Positions 7,242 through 16,989 of a DNA stretch of 61,881 bases are shown in pieces (the stretch's first letter is position 1; each line of letters starts with the position of its first letter). The position numbers were made by a program, and so were the translations under genes. The notes beneath the pieces are model-generated. The model worked only from the letters and a program-made list of their open reading frames with translations. It was not told where the DNA came from and did no database searches. The stretch lies in assembly GCA_003222275.1 (NCBI GenBank), contig QHVJ01000077.1, positions 1-61,881 on the forward strand. The letters run 5' to 3'. This DNA comes from Acidobacteriota bacterium (GTDB taxonomy: Bacteria > Acidobacteriota > Vicinamibacteria > Fen-336).

Positions 7242-9236
7242 GTGCACTTCCCTCGCCCTCTAGCACTGCCGCCCGCGGCCGCCGGGGCGAGCCCCGCGGC
7301 GCGCGTCCGCCAGTTCCTCCTCCACACGTGGCGGGGCCGGAGCCTGCTCGCGTCGGTGGTGATCGTGGCCCTCGACATGGCCGGCGTGGCCATGCCCGGG
7401 CTCTTGATGGCGATCGCGGTCTGCGTGCTCGTGCTCTTCGGCCTCGTGGGCCTACCCCGGCTTTCCCGATGGGTGGTGCGCCGTCTGATGTGGCGGATCC
7501 GCACGAAGATGCTCGTGTCTTATCTCTTCATTGCCGTCGTTCCTCTCGTCCTGCTCACGATCTTCTTCCTGCTCGTCGGCTTCCTCGGGCTGTCGCTGAC
7601 CGCCTCGTACATGGTCTCCTCCCAGATGGAGCGCGCCGCCCAGGACCTGCGGAACCTGGCCCAGGCCACGATGACGGATCTTCGTCTCGATGACCCGCGG
7701 CTCCGGCAGACGCTCGAGGACCGTCTCTCTCCCGCCCGCAGCCTCTACCCCAACCTGGAATGGACGCTCGTCCGCGACAGCAAGCCTCTCGCCCGGCAGG
7801 GTGCGGCGCCCGCCGCCCGGCCCGGATGGCTGCCGGCACCCTCCTTCGCCGGCGTCGTCAAGGATGAAAAGCGCGAGGCCCTCCGCGGCCTGTGGGTCCA
7901 GGGCCCGTCGTTCCTCGTTCTCGACGTGCCTACCGACCAGGCGTTCTTCGCGCGCCTCGAGGCGAGCACCGGCATCGCCGTGATCGCTTCGGACAAGGAG
8001 GTGAAGGGACGAAGGGGCGCGGACGGCGAGGTCGAGATCTCCTCCGCGGACGAGCGCAAGCTGGAGGCGAAGCTCCACGGCTCGGGCGGGGTCCTGTTCT
8101 TCTCCGTCGTCGACCGCACGGACTGGGCCACCGGCAAGAAGGACGTGATGGGCCTCGCCATCCGCTACAAGCCCGCCGAGCTCATCCGTCGCCTCTCGCC
8201 CGGCTCCCTGGACATGAGCGACGTCTTCGTGAAGGGCATGGCCATCGTGGGCGGGCTCTTCCTCGTCGTGTACGGCGGGGCCCTGCTCGTGGGCGTGCTG
8301 CTGGCGCGCTCCATCACCCGCAACATCCACGCGCTCTCGGTGGGCACGGACCGGCTGCGCCAGGGTGACTTCAGCACCACCATCCCCATCCGGACCCGCG
8401 ACCAGCTGGGCGAGCTGGCCGATTCGTTCAACATGATGGCGCGCGGGATCGAGGACCTGCTGCGCGAGCAGGCCGAGAAGCAGAGGCTCGAGGAGGAGCT
8501 GCGCATCGCCCGCCAGATCCAGATGAGCCTGCTTCCCCAGGGCGCGGTCTCCCATCCTGGCCTGCGCATCTCCGCCCTGTGCCTGCCCGCCACCGAAGTG
8601 GGAGGCGACTACTACGACCTGCTGCCGCTCTCGGAGAGCCGGCTCGCGGTCCTGGTCGCCGACGTCTCGGGGAAGGGGACCTCGGCCGCCCTCTACATGG
8701 CGGAGCTGAAGGGGCTGGTGCTGTCGCTGTCGCGCATCTACGACTCGCCGGCCCGCCTGCTCGGCGAGGCCAACCGGATCCTCGCCGCCAACATGGACCC
8801 TCGCTCGTTCGTCACGATGACGTACGCGGTCGTCGATACCGCCGAGCGCACGATGCGGTACGCGCGGGCGGGCCACAACCCGATCCTCCATCTCGAGGCG
8901 GCCACCGGGCGCACCCGCATGCTCGCCCCCGCGGGGCTCGGCCTCGGCATCGACCCCGGCGACCGGTTCGAGCAGATCCTGGAGGAAGCGATGCTGCCCC
9001 TGCGCAGCGGGGACGTCTTCCTGTTCTTCACCGACGGGCTCACCGAGGCGATGAACGAGCGCTCCGAGCTGTTCGGGGAGATGCGCCTGCGCGAGCTGAT
9101 GGAGAGCGCCGGGGAAGCGGGCGACGGGAGGCCGGTGGCGGAGCTGAAGGAGCGCATCCTGGCCGAGATCCGCCGTTTCGTCGGCGGCGCCGCCCCCCAG
9201 GACGACATGACCCTGGTCATACTGAAGGTCGTATGA
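7242..9236 (+). CDS. Membrane sensor PP2C/SpoIIE-type protein phosphatase (RsbU-like) with HAMP domain
   Basis: The 664-residue protein probably dephosphorylates an anti-sigma-factor antagonist in a partner-switching pathway. Hydrophobic segments cover about residues 34-71 and 90-124. An extracytoplasmic sensor region reaches about 325, then another membrane helix and a HAMP domain (about 350-410) with a short coiled coil (EKQRLEEELRIARQIQMSLLP). The SpoIIE phosphatase domain has GGDYYDLLPL, VADVSGKGTSAALYMA, FTDGLTEAMN and QDDMTL, which carry the metal-binding aspartates. The GTG start has GGAG four bases upstream. No anti-sigma or antagonist gene lies nearby, so the target is unknown. Its stop overlaps rnc (ATGA). 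Confidence 0.88.
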   Translation: MHFPRPLALPPAAAGASPAARVRQFLLHTWRGRSLLASVVIVALDMAGVAMPGLLMAIAVCVLVLFGLVGLPRLSRWVVRRLMWRIRTKMLVSYLFIAVVPLVLLTIFFLLVGFLGLSLTASYMVSSQMERAAQDLRNLAQATMTDLRLDDPRLRQTLEDRLSPARSLYPNLEWTLVRDSKPLARQGAAPAARPGWLPAPSFAGVVKDEKREALRGLWVQGPSFLVLDVPTDQAFFARLEASTGIAVIASDKEVKGRRGADGEVEISSADERKLEAKLHGSGGVLFFSVVDRTDWATGKKDVMGLAIRYKPAELIRRLSPGSLDMSDVFVKGMAIVGGLFLVVYGGALLVGVLLARSITRNIHALSVGTDRLRQGDFSTTIPIRTRDQLGELADSFNMMARGIEDLLREQAEKQRLEEELRIARQIQMSLLPQGAVSHPGLRISALCLPATEVGGDYYDLLPLSESRLAVLVADVSGKGTSAALYMAELKGLVLSLSRIYDSPARLLGEANRILAANMDPRSFVTMTYAVVDTAERTMRYARAGHNPILHLEAATGRTRMLAPAGLGLGIDPGDRFEQILEEAMLPLRSGDVFLFFTDGLTEAMNERSELFGEMRLRELMESAGEAGDGRPVAELKERILAEIRRFVGGAAPQDDMTLVILKVV

Positions 9237-9940
9237 GCGCCGCGCGCGACGCCCAGCTCCACGCGCTCGAGGACCGGCTCGGCCACCGCTTCGTGGACCT
9301 CTCCCTGCTCGACCGCGCGCTCACCCACAGCAGCCTCGCCAACGAGGCGGCCGCGGCCGAGGGCCGGCACAACGAGCCGCTCGAGTTCCTGGGCGACTCG
9401 GTGATCGGCTTCGTGATGGCGGACCTGCTCCATCGCCGCGATCCCGAGGGACGCGAGGGAGGAAAGAGCAAGATGCGCGCCCAGCTCGTCTCGGCGCGCA
9501 GCCTCGCGCGACGGGCGGCGGAGCTGGGGCTGCCCGAGCTGCTGCGGCTCGGCCGCGGGGAGGAGAAGTCCGGGGGACGCAAGAAGACCGCGCTCTGGGC
9601 CGACGCCTACGAGGCGGTCATCGCCGCGCTGTACCTGGACGGCGGCCTGGAAGCCGCCCACCGCTTCGTGAGCGCGGAGTTCGCGACGGACCTCGAGCGC
9701 CCGGCCCTTCCCACCGAGGACCACAAGAGCCTCCTGCAGGAGATGCTGCAGGCGCGAGGGGATCCGGTGCCGGAGTACGAGCTGGTCGCCGAGGAGGGTC
9801 CGGATCACCGCCGCCGCTTCCGCGTGCGCTGCGTCGTGCGGGGAGAGGCGCTGGCGGAGGGCGAGGGCTTCTCGAAGAAGCAGGCGCAGCAGGAGGCGGC
9901 CCGCAACGCGCTCGCCCGGCTCGCGGGCGCCCTCGGCTGA
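9233..9940 (+). CDS. rnc: Ribonuclease III
   Basis: This 235-residue cytoplasmic endonuclease cuts double-stranded RNA in rRNA processing and mRNA turnover. The catalytic domain has the signature NEPLEFLGDSVIGF and the second acidic site LWADAYEAVIAALYLDGG. The double-stranded RNA-binding domain occupies about residues 160-235 and ends in AEGEGFSKKQAQQEAARNAL. Length is normal. The ATG at 9233 overlaps the phosphatase stop by four bases. Only one base separates its stop from the stop of the next, convergent gene, leaving no room for a terminator. Confidence 0.95.
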   Translation: MSAARDAQLHALEDRLGHRFVDLSLLDRALTHSSLANEAAAAEGRHNEPLEFLGDSVIGFVMADLLHRRDPEGREGGKSKMRAQLVSARSLARRAAELGLPELLRLGRGEEKSGGRKKTALWADAYEAVIAALYLDGGLEAAHRFVSAEFATDLERPALPTEDHKSLLQEMLQARGDPVPEYELVAEEGPDHRRRFRVRCVVRGEALAEGEGFSKKQAQQEAARNALARLAGALG

Positions 9941-9941
9941 G

Positions 9942-10472
9942 TCAGGGTGGAGGAGTCTGGATGGTGGCGAAGCCGCCCTGCCGCCGGACGTCGTCGGCGG
10001 TTCCGCACGCGCGGTCAGGTCCGCACGAGGCGATCTCGTAATAGGACCCTTCCACCCGGTAACGATAGGGCTCGTGCCAGCGGTCGTAGTACGGGTCGTG
10101 GGGTGACTTCGGCCGCACCCAGTGCCGCACGAAGTCACGGAAGGCTTCCGGGTCGGGGTACCGGTTGGTCGAGGCGTACTCCGCGTCCAGCGCGGCGGCC
10201 ATCTCCCCCATCTCCATGCGAGTCCGTGCGGTCCCCCACCAGGCGTTGAGCTCGCCGACGATGTCGCGGAAGTGCCGCGCGTTGACGTCGATGAGATAGA
10301 CGAGGAGCAGGGCGGGAATCAGCTTCTTGAGGAAGCGCGCCCAGAAGTGGCTTCGCTGCCGCCGGTAGGTCAGCTCCAACAGGATGCGATAGAACGCGAC
10401 CGACCAGGGGTGCGGCCGCGGGGGAGGAGGATCTGGGGGCGTAGCCAAGGCTGCGAGCGGAGCGGGATTCAC
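9942..10472 (-). CDS. GspG-like (type II secretion pseudopilin C-terminal domain) protein, function unknown
   Basis: The 176-residue reading frame has one hydrophobic segment (about residues 50-64, LIPALLLVYLIDVNA). Its C-terminal half resembles the major pseudopilin GspG: PYYDRWHEPYRYRVEG followed by YYEIASCGPDRACGTADDV, matching the family's DPWG/Y-R-Y and calcium-loop region. It lacks the usual prepilin cleavage motif (G/FTLIEL), so it may be a membrane-anchored relative rather than a true pseudopilin. The GTG start at 10472 lies inside a palindromic repeat, so the first ten or so residues are repeat-derived and the real start is uncertain. It lies 25 bases downstream of mnmA on the same strand. 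Confidence 0.6.
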   Translation of the reverse strand: MNPAPLAALATPPDPPPPRPHPWSVAFYRILLELTYRRQRSHFWARFLKKLIPALLLVYLIDVNARHFRDIVGELNAWWGTARTRMEMGEMAAALDAEYASTNRYPDPEAFRDFVRHWVRPKSPHDPYYDRWHEPYRYRVEGSYYEIASCGPDRACGTADDVRRQGGFATIQTPPP

Positions 10473-10497
10473 TCCCGCGAAGCGACCACCCCCCAGC

Positions 10498-10500
<3 letters not shown>
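10443..10500. repeat. Truncated palindromic repeat at the mnmA / GspG-like junction
   Basis: The copy begins with AGCCAAGGCT, exactly as the array at 30.6 kb does, followed by GCGGGATTCACTCCCGC. The internal part of the second hairpin is missing; only CACCCCCCAGCTCA remains. The final TCA is the mnmA stop codon on the minus strand, and the start of the downstream gene also lies within the repeat. Confidence 0.65.
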
Positions 10501-11577
<1,077 letters not shown>

Positions 11578-11583
11578 TCCAAA

Positions 11584-11589
11584 AGTATA
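11584..11589 (-). promoter_or_regulatory. -10 box (TATACT) six bases from the mnmA ATG
   Basis: On the minus strand TATACT is followed by six bases and then the mnmA start codon. Transcription starting about seven bases after the box would begin at or next to the ATG. No good -35 box is seen. Confidence 0.5.
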
Positions 11590-11593
11590 AGGT

Positions 11594-13024
11594 CTATCGC
11601 CGCGCGGCCGCGCCTTGAATCCTCTCCCACGCCCGGCGTACGTGGCGCTCCTCGGTGCGCAGGTTGCCCACCGCGAGCCGGAGCACGGTGCGGCCCTTGA
11701 GCTTCGTGTGGGACAGGTAGGCTTCGCCCGTCGCGTTGACCGCCTCCATCATCTCCGCGTTGCGGCGGTCCTGCTCCTCGGGGCTCGATCCGGCGAAGCG
11801 GGCGCGGAAGCAGACGACCGAGAGCGGCGACGGAGCGGCGATCTCGAAGCCGGGATCGGCTTCGACCAGGCCGCGAAACAGGCCGGCGAGCCGCACGTGC
11901 TCGCGGAGCCGGGCCGCGATGCCTTCCGCGCCGAAGGCCCGGATCACCATCCACAGCTTGAGCGCGCGGAATCGGCGGCCGAGGCTCACGCCGTAGTCCA
12001 TCAGGTTCGGGGCCGCGGCGTCCTCGGCCGTCTTGAGGTACTCCGGCAGCACGCTGAAGGCCCGCCGCACGACCTCCGGCCGCCGGGTGTAGAGGACGCT
12101 CAGGTCCACGGGCACGAACATCCATTTGTGGGGGTTCACGACGAGCGAATCGGCCCGCTCGCATCCCGCGAGCACCCAGCGCAGCTCGGGTACGACCGCC
12201 GCGCTGCCCGCGTAGGCCGTGTCGACGTGGAGCCACAGCCCCTCGCGCGCGCAGACGTCGGCGATCGCCGGCACCGGATCGATGCTGGTCGTGGACGTGG
12301 TCCCGACCGTCGCGGTGACGGCGAAGGGGGTGAAGCCCGCCGCCCGGTCCTCGGCGATGGCCCGGGCCAGCTCCGCCGTCTGCATCCGGTACTCGTCGTC
12401 GACGGGGATCGTGCGCAGCCCCTCCTGCCCGATGCCGAGGACGATGCCGGCCTTCTCCACCGACGAGTGCGCCTGATCCGAGGCGTACATGCGCAGCCGC
12501 GCCTGGCCCACCAGGCCGCGCCGGCGGACGTCGAGGCCGGGCACGGCCTCACGCGCCGCCGCCAGGGCCACGAGCGTCGAGGTGGACGCGGTGTCCTGGA
12601 TGACGCCGAACAGGCCCGCAGGCAACCCCAGCATCTGGCGGAGCCAGTCCAGGACCACCAGCTCCAGCTCGGTGGCCGCCGGCGCCGTCTTCCACAGCAT
12701 CGCGTTCGCGTTGAAGGCGGCGGCCAGCGCCTCGGCGAGGACGGCGGGACCGGGAGAGGAGTTCGCGAAGTACGCGAAGAACCCGGGATGGTTCCAGTGG
12801 GTGAGCCCGGGGACGATGACCCGCTCGACGTCGGCCAGGATCGCCTCCAGCGGCTCGGCGCGGGACGGGGGAGCCGGAGGCAGCGCGCGCCGGATCTCGC
12901 CGGGCCGCACCCGCGAGAGCACGGGGTAGCGCTCGGCGCCCTCGAGGTACCCCGAGATCCAGTCGACGAGCCGGTGCGCCTCGGACCGGAACGCGTCGGG
13001 GTCGAGGTCCCCGAAGGGCGTCAT
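11594..13024 (-). CDS. Group II PLP-dependent aromatic/acidic amino-acid decarboxylase
   Basis: The 476-residue protein belongs to the group II decarboxylases (aromatic-L-amino-acid, glutamate and related). It starts [20 protein letters not shown] and has the family's [17 protein letters not shown] segment. The PLP lysine is in [18 protein letters not shown] (about 300). [17 protein letters not shown] supplies the cofactor-contacting aspartate. The substrate cannot be read from sequence; tryptophan, tyrosine or DOPA types are closest in motif. I chose the ATG at 13024 because it overlaps the FHA gene stop (ATGA) and gives the typical N-terminus; a longer frame upstream is only the shadow of that gene. 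Confidence 0.88.
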   Translation of the reverse strand: MTPFGDLDPDAFRSEAHRLVDWISGYLEGAERYPVLSRVRPGEIRRALPPAPPSRAEPLEAILADVERVIVPGLTHWNHPGFFAYFANSSPGPAVLAEALAAAFNANAMLWKTAPAATELELVVLDWLRQMLGLPAGLFGVIQDTASTSTLVALAAAREAVPGLDVRRRGLVGQARLRMYASDQAHSSVEKAGIVLGIGQEGLRTIPVDDEYRMQTAELARAIAEDRAAGFTPFAVTATVGTTSTTSIDPVPAIADVCAREGLWLHVDTAYAGSAAVVPELRWVLAGCERADSLVVNPHKWMFVPVDLSVLYTRRPEVVRRAFSVLPEYLKTAEDAAAPNLMDYGVSLGRRFRALKLWMVIRAFGAEGIAARLREHVRLAGLFRGLVEADPGFEIAAPSPLSVVCFRARFAGSSPEEQDRRNAEMMEAVNATGEAYLSHTKLKGRTVLRLAVGNLRTEERHVRRAWERIQGAAARR

Positions 13025-13638
13025 TCCACGTCGGTGACGATGAACATCAAGACGTGGCTGCCGATCCGGAACTCCATGTGGTTGTTGAGGACGTGCTGCT
13101 GGATGCGGTCGAGCTCGATGAAGGTGCCGTTGGTCGACCCCAGGTCGCGCAGGATCGCGTTCTCGCCCAGGATCTCCACCGCCGCGTGCTGGCGGGAGGC
13201 CTCGGCGTCGTCGAGGTTCAGGTCCGCTCCCGTGCGGCCGATGATCGTGCGGGTCTTGTTGATCTGATGGATCTGTCCCGTCGCCGCGCCCTGGATGACG
13301 GCCAGCGAGTAGCGCTTGTCCTTGGGCAGCTCCAGCACGCCCATCTTGTGAAGGTCCTTGCCGGTGATGGTCTGACCGGCCAGCTCCTCCGTGGACGAGG
13401 GAGTGGCGCGGCGGGCGGTGTCGGTGCCGGGCGCCGGCTCCGGAGGGGGCGCCGGGGGCGTAGGCGCGGCTTGCGGGGGGCGCGTCCCCGGGGGAAGAGT
13501 CATCGCGGCGAGGAGCGGGTTCTCGATCTCGATCGTCGCTCCGCACTTCGCGCACCGGGTCTTGGCCTTGGGCCGCTCGCCGAGCTTGGATTCGTCGAAC
13601 TTGTATCGGGCTTGGCAAGCGGGACAAACGATGATCAT
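13021..13638 (-). CDS. Zinc-ribbon plus FHA-domain protein
   Basis: The 205-residue protein opens with a MJ0042-type zinc ribbon (CPACQARYKF and CAKCGATIEI, two CxxC pairs). A proline/alanine-rich linker follows, then a C-terminal FHA domain (about 115-205) with IIGRTGADL, SRQHAAVEI and LRDLGSTNGTFI. FHA domains bind phosphothreonine, so it probably reads Ser/Thr kinase signals; no kinase gene lies in the window. The start has GAGGAG upstream. Its stop overlaps the decarboxylase start, so the two are co-translated, though a functional link is not obvious. Confidence 0.85.
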   Translation of the reverse strand: MIIVCPACQARYKFDESKLGERPKAKTRCAKCGATIEIENPLLAAMTLPPGTRPPQAAPTPPAPPPEPAPGTDTARRATPSSTEELAGQTITGKDLHKMGVLELPKDKRYSLAVIQGAATGQIHQINKTRTIIGRTGADLNLDDAEASRQHAAVEILGENAILRDLGSTNGTFIELDRIQQHVLNNHMEFRIGSHVLMFIVTDVE

Positions 13639-13726
13639 ACGGCCGCTCCTCTCGTCGCCGACGACGCCAGAGCATAATCCAAATGATGGCCGCGATGGGT
13701 TATCGTGGAGACTCAAAGGAGGCCGC

Positions 13727-14017
13727 GTGGACCGACAGCACGCTCTGAGGAGCAGAGAAGAACTCGAGGACGATGAGGTCGAGGACGCCGTGGACGACGA
13801 AGCCGGCCTCGCCGCCGACGACGAGGACGAGAAGGACGAGGACGAGGACGACGAAGAAGAGGACGACGAGGACGACGACGTGGAAGACGACGATGACGAC
13901 GACGACGATGATGACGACGACGAGGACGATGAGGACGAGGACGAGGACGAGGAGGACGACGACATCGACGACGAGGACGACGATGAGGAGGAGGAGGAGG
14001 AGGAAGAGGAGTCATGA
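13727..14017 (+). CDS. Extremely acidic low-complexity protein coupled to lipA
   Basis: The predicted product is 96 residues. After a basic opening ([16 protein letters not shown]), nearly every residue to the end is Asp or Glu, with runs of twelve Asp and eight Glu. There are no cysteines and no fold motif. A very strong ribosome site, AAAGGAGG (13715-13722), sits four bases before the GTG, and the stop overlaps the lipA start (ATGA at 14014-14017). These two signals argue that the frame is translated. A disordered polyanion that binds metal, RNA or a basic protein is possible, but function is unknown. No homologous family is recognised. Confidence 0.6.
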   Translation: MDRQHALRSREELEDDEVEDAVDDEAGLAADDEDEKDEDEDDEEEDDEDDDVEDDDDDDDDDDDDEDDEDEDEDEEDDDIDDEDDDEEEEEEEEES

Positions 14018-14874
14018 CCGCCGTTCCCGTGCTCTCGCGCCCGGCATGGATCAAGGCGCGCGCCCCCGTGGGCGAGGAGTACGAGCGCCTGCGGGCCGTC
14101 ATGCGCGACCTCGGTCTCCACACGGTCTGCGAGGAGGCGCGCTGCCCCAACATCGGCGACTGCTGGAACCGGGGCACGGCGACCTTCATGATCCTCGGCG
14201 ACGTCTGCACGCGGGCCTGCGGCTTCTGCGCGGTGAAGACGGGCTTGCCCCGCCTGCCCCCCGACCTCCGGGAGGCCGCGCGGGTCGCGGAGGCGGCGGC
14301 CCGGATGGGCCTGCGCCACGCGGTGATCACGTCGGTCAACCGCGACGATCAACGTGACGGCGGCGCCGGCGTCTTCGCCGCGTGCATCCGGCAGATCCGC
14401 GAGCGCGTCCCTGGCTGCACGGTCGAGGTGCTCATCCCGGACTTCAAGGGTGACGCGGCCGCCCTGCAGGTCGTGATCGGCGCCGCACCCGACGTCCTCA
14501 ACCACAACACGGAGACGGTGCCGCGGCTGTACCGCCACGTGCGCCCCGGCGCGCGCTTCGAGCGCTCGCTGGAGCTGCTCCACCGCGCGAAGGCGGCCGG
14601 CCTCCTCACCAAGAGCGGCATCATGGTGGGCCTCGGCGAGGAGCCCGAAGAGGTACGCGAGACGGTGCGCCGTATTCGCGAGGCGGGCACCGACATCCTG
14701 ACCGTCGGGCAGTACCTGCGACCGAGCGCCCACCACCTGCCGATCGTGCGCTACTACGAGCCGGCGGAGTTCGCCGAGATCAAACGCTACGCCGTCGGCC
14801 TCGGCTACCGGCACGTCGAGTCCGGCCCGCTCGTCCGGTCCTCGTACCACGCCGAAGAACAGGTGAGCCGCTAG
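14014..14874 (+). CDS. lipA: Lipoyl synthase
   Basis: This 286-residue radical-SAM enzyme inserts two sulfurs into octanoyl groups on lipoyl-dependent enzyme subunits. The auxiliary cluster motif is [13 protein letters not shown] (about residues 41-53). The radical-SAM CxxxCxxC motif is CTRACGFC (about 66-73). [14 protein letters not shown] follows. The terminal RSSYHAEEQ segment contains the serine that ligates the auxiliary cluster in the family. It starts inside the stop of the acidic protein and ends overlapping the convergent cysteine desulfurase stop in the palindrome CTAG. No lipB is present in the window. Confidence 0.95.
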   Translation: MTAVPVLSRPAWIKARAPVGEEYERLRAVMRDLGLHTVCEEARCPNIGDCWNRGTATFMILGDVCTRACGFCAVKTGLPRLPPDLREAARVAEAAARMGLRHAVITSVNRDDQRDGGAGVFAACIRQIRERVPGCTVEVLIPDFKGDAAALQVVIGAAPDVLNHNTETVPRLYRHVRPGARFERSLELLHRAKAAGLLTKSGIMVGLGEEPEEVRETVRRIREAGTDILTVGQYLRPSAHHLPIVRYYEPAEFAEIKRYAVGLGYRHVESGPLVRSSYHAEEQVSR

Positions 14875-16031
14875 GACTTGCTGGCGTAGGCCCGGCTGCT
14901 CTTGCGCTGCTTGTCGACGGCTTCCGCGACGAGCTTTGCCGCCGCGTCGACGTCCTCGGCGGTCGTTCCGCGGCCGAGCGAGAATCGCAACGAGGCCTGC
15001 ACGCGCTCCAGGGGCAGGCCCATCGCCCGCAAGACGTGGGAAGGCTCCACGGCGCCGGCCGCGCAGGCCGCGCCCGTGGAGACGGCGACCCCGGCCAGGT
15101 CCAGGGCCATGACGAGGCTCTCGGCCTCCACTCCGGAGAAGGAGACGTTGGCGGTGTTGGGGACGCGCGGCGCCTCACCGTTGCGCTGCGCGCCGGGGGT
15201 CGCGAGCAGTTGCGACTCGAGGCGGTCGCGCAGGCCGGACAGGCGGGCGGACTCGGCGCCCATGTCGTCCCGGGCCAGCTCCGCCGCGCGGCCGAGGCCG
15301 ACGATGCCGGCCACGTTCTCCGTCCCGGCCCTACGGTTGCGCTCCTGGGACCCGCCCCTGACGAAGGCCTTCAGCCGGGTCCCCCGCTTGATGTAGAGCG
15401 CGCCCACGCCTTTCGGTCCGTAGATCTTGTGTCCCGACAGGGCCAGGGTGTCGACGTCGAGGGCGCGGACGTCGACGGGGATCTTGCCCGCCGCCTGCAC
15501 CGCGTCGCAGTGCACGAGCGCGCCGCGCTCGCGAGCGATGCGCACCACCTCGGCCACCGGCTCCACCACTCCCGTCTCGTTGTTGGCGAGCATCACCGCG
15601 ACCACGGCGGTCCGGTCGTCGACCCTGGCCCGCAGATCGTCGAGGTCCACCCGCCCGTCGGCGCGGGTGCGGGCGGCCTCGACGGGCACGCCTTCCTCGG
15701 CGAGCGCCTTGGCCGTGTTCATCACCGCGTGGTGCTCGATCGTGGAGTACACGACCTTGCGCCGGGGCTCGCGCGCGGCGGCGGCCGCGCCCCGCAGCGC
15801 GGTGTTGTCGGCCTCGGTGCCGCTGCCCGTGAAGACGATCTCGCCCGGAGAGGCCCCGATCAGGGCCGCCACCTGCTCGCGCGCCGTATCGACCGCCGCC
15901 CGCGCCTGCTGGCCGAACCAGTGCAGGCTGGACGGGTTGCCGAAGCCGTCCCGGAGGATGGGCAGCATCGCGTCGAGCACGCGCGGATCGAGCGGCGTGG
16001 TGGCGTTGTGATCGAGGTAGATGCGGCCCAT
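14871..16031 (-). CDS. iscS: Cysteine desulfurase (IscS/NifS family)
   Basis: This 386-residue PLP enzyme releases sulfur from cysteine for Fe-S clusters and tRNA thiolation. It opens [16 protein letters not shown], a classic NifS/IscS start. PLP-binding motifs are [10 protein letters not shown] and the lysine in [17 protein letters not shown] (about 205). The catalytic cysteine is in [17 protein letters not shown] (about 325), followed by the short-loop form. I prefer the ATG at 16031 over one 33 bases upstream because TACAAT lies exactly six bases before it. No iscU or iscR adjoins. The nearby lipA and mnmA both need sulfur from such an enzyme. NifS or IscS cannot be told apart from this sequence. 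Confidence 0.9.
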   Translation of the reverse strand: MGRIYLDHNATTPLDPRVLDAMLPILRDGFGNPSSLHWFGQQARAAVDTAREQVAALIGASPGEIVFTGSGTEADNTALRGAAAAAREPRRKVVYSTIEHHAVMNTAKALAEEGVPVEAARTRADGRVDLDDLRARVDDRTAVVAVMLANNETGVVEPVAEVVRIARERGALVHCDAVQAAGKIPVDVRALDVDTLALSGHKIYGPKGVGALYIKRGTRLKAFVRGGSQERNRRAGTENVAGIVGLGRAAELARDDMGAESARLSGLRDRLESQLLATPGAQRNGEAPRVPNTANVSFSGVEAESLVMALDLAGVAVSTGAACAAGAVEPSHVLRAMGLPLERVQASLRFSLGRGTTAEDVDAAAKLVAEAVDKQRKSSRAYASKS

Positions 16032-16037
16032 GGACGG

Positions 16038-16043
16038 ATTGTA
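16038..16043 (-). promoter_or_regulatory. -10 box (TACAAT) six bases from the cysteine desulfurase ATG
   Basis: On the minus strand TACAAT is separated from the ATG by six bases, the same spacing as at mnmA. It predicts a leaderless mRNA and supports the chosen start. Confidence 0.5.
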
Positions 16044-16094
16044 CCTCCGGGAAGGGCGGCTCACCCTCGAGTGTCGGGCCGGGCCGTCTCGTCG

Positions 16095-16100
16095 TAAGAT
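16095..16100 (+). promoter_or_regulatory. Possible -10 box (TAAGAT) before the SAM hydrolase gene
   Basis: TAAGAT lies 11 bases before the ATG at 16112. There is no convincing -35 box. If used, the leader would be about five bases. Confidence 0.3.
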
Positions 16101-16111
16101 CCTCGCCAGAG

Positions 16112-16930
16112 ATGCGACCCATCGTCGCGCTGCTCACCGACTTCGGCAGCCAGGATCACTACGTGGGGGCGTTACGCGGCGCGGTACTCTCGGCCTGCCG
16201 CGAGGCGGCCGTCGTGGACCTCACCCACGACCTGCCGCCGCACGACGTGATGGCCGCCGCCTTCTCCCTCGCGGCCGCCCGCAGCGCGTTCCCGGCCGGC
16301 ACGACCTTCCTGGCCGTCGTCGACCCCGGGGTGGGCTCGGCCCGGCGCGCGCTGGCGCTGGAAGCGGGCGGCCAGCGCTTCGTGGGGCCGGACAACGGCA
16401 TCTTCACCTTCGTGCTCGCCGAGCAGCCCTCCGCCCGCGTTCACGAGATCACGAACGAGGGCCTGTTCCGGGCGCGGATCTCGGCCACTTTCCACGCCCG
16501 CGACATCTTCGGCCCCGTGGCGGGGCGCCTGGCCGCGGGGATGGACCTCGACGAGGTCGGGCCGCCGCTCTCGGATCCGGTGCGGCTGGCCCTGGATCGG
16601 CCGCGGCCGGTCGGACCGGGCGAGTGGGAGGCGGCGGTGCTCCACGTCGACCGCTTCGGCAACCTGATCACGAATTTCACGCAGGAGGACCTCGAGGGAG
16701 CGCTGGCCACCGTGGATGGCGACCCCACCGAGCTCGTCGTCGCGGTGGAGGGGATGGTCCTTCCGCTCGTGCGGACCTATTCGGACGTCTACGAAGGAGA
16801 GGCCTGCGCCGTGGCCGGCAGTAGCGGCCGCCTCGAGGTGGCGGTGAACCGCGGCAGCGCGGCGCGGCAGCTGGGCGCGGCCCGGGGCGCGCCGGTGCGG
16901 GTCCGAAGGGTCTCCGCGTCCGGGGGATAG
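16112..16930 (+). CDS. SAM hydroxide adenosyltransferase / SAM hydrolase (DUF62 family)
   Basis: The 272-residue protein matches the family that splits S-adenosylmethionine with water into adenosine and methionine; relatives fluorinate or chlorinate SAM. Motifs seen are LLTDFGSQDHYVGALRG at the N-terminus, VVDPGVGS (about 70), GPDNGIFTF (about 92) and DRFGNLITNF (about 182). The protein is cytoplasmic and has no signal peptide. It is divergent from the cysteine desulfurase with 80 bases between, and 59 bases before the thiolase. A link to methyl-group balance is inference. Confidence 0.88.
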   Translation: MRPIVALLTDFGSQDHYVGALRGAVLSACREAAVVDLTHDLPPHDVMAAAFSLAAARSAFPAGTTFLAVVDPGVGSARRALALEAGGQRFVGPDNGIFTFVLAEQPSARVHEITNEGLFRARISATFHARDIFGPVAGRLAAGMDLDEVGPPLSDPVRLALDRPRPVGPGEWEAAVLHVDRFGNLITNFTQEDLEGALATVDGDPTELVVAVEGMVLPLVRTYSDVYEGEACAVAGSSGRLEVAVNRGSAARQLGAARGAPVRVRRVSASGG

Positions 16931-16941
16931 GCCGCCGGCCA

Positions 16942-16950
16942 TGCTATCAT
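16942..16950 (+). promoter_or_regulatory. Extended -10 element (TGcTATCAT) before the thiolase operon
   Basis: TGCTATCAT lies 39 bases upstream of the ATG at 16990. No -35 box is evident, which is usual with an extended -10. Confidence 0.4.
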
Positions 16951-16989
16951 CGCCAGCTCCTCTGCGGGGGCGGATGCGACAGGGGGTGC

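Noticed and set aside
13773..14357. Thr/Arg-rich frame overlapping the acidic protein and lipA
   Set aside because: It is the GAC/GAG tract read one base out of phase; it has no ribosome site and runs out of frame through lipA.
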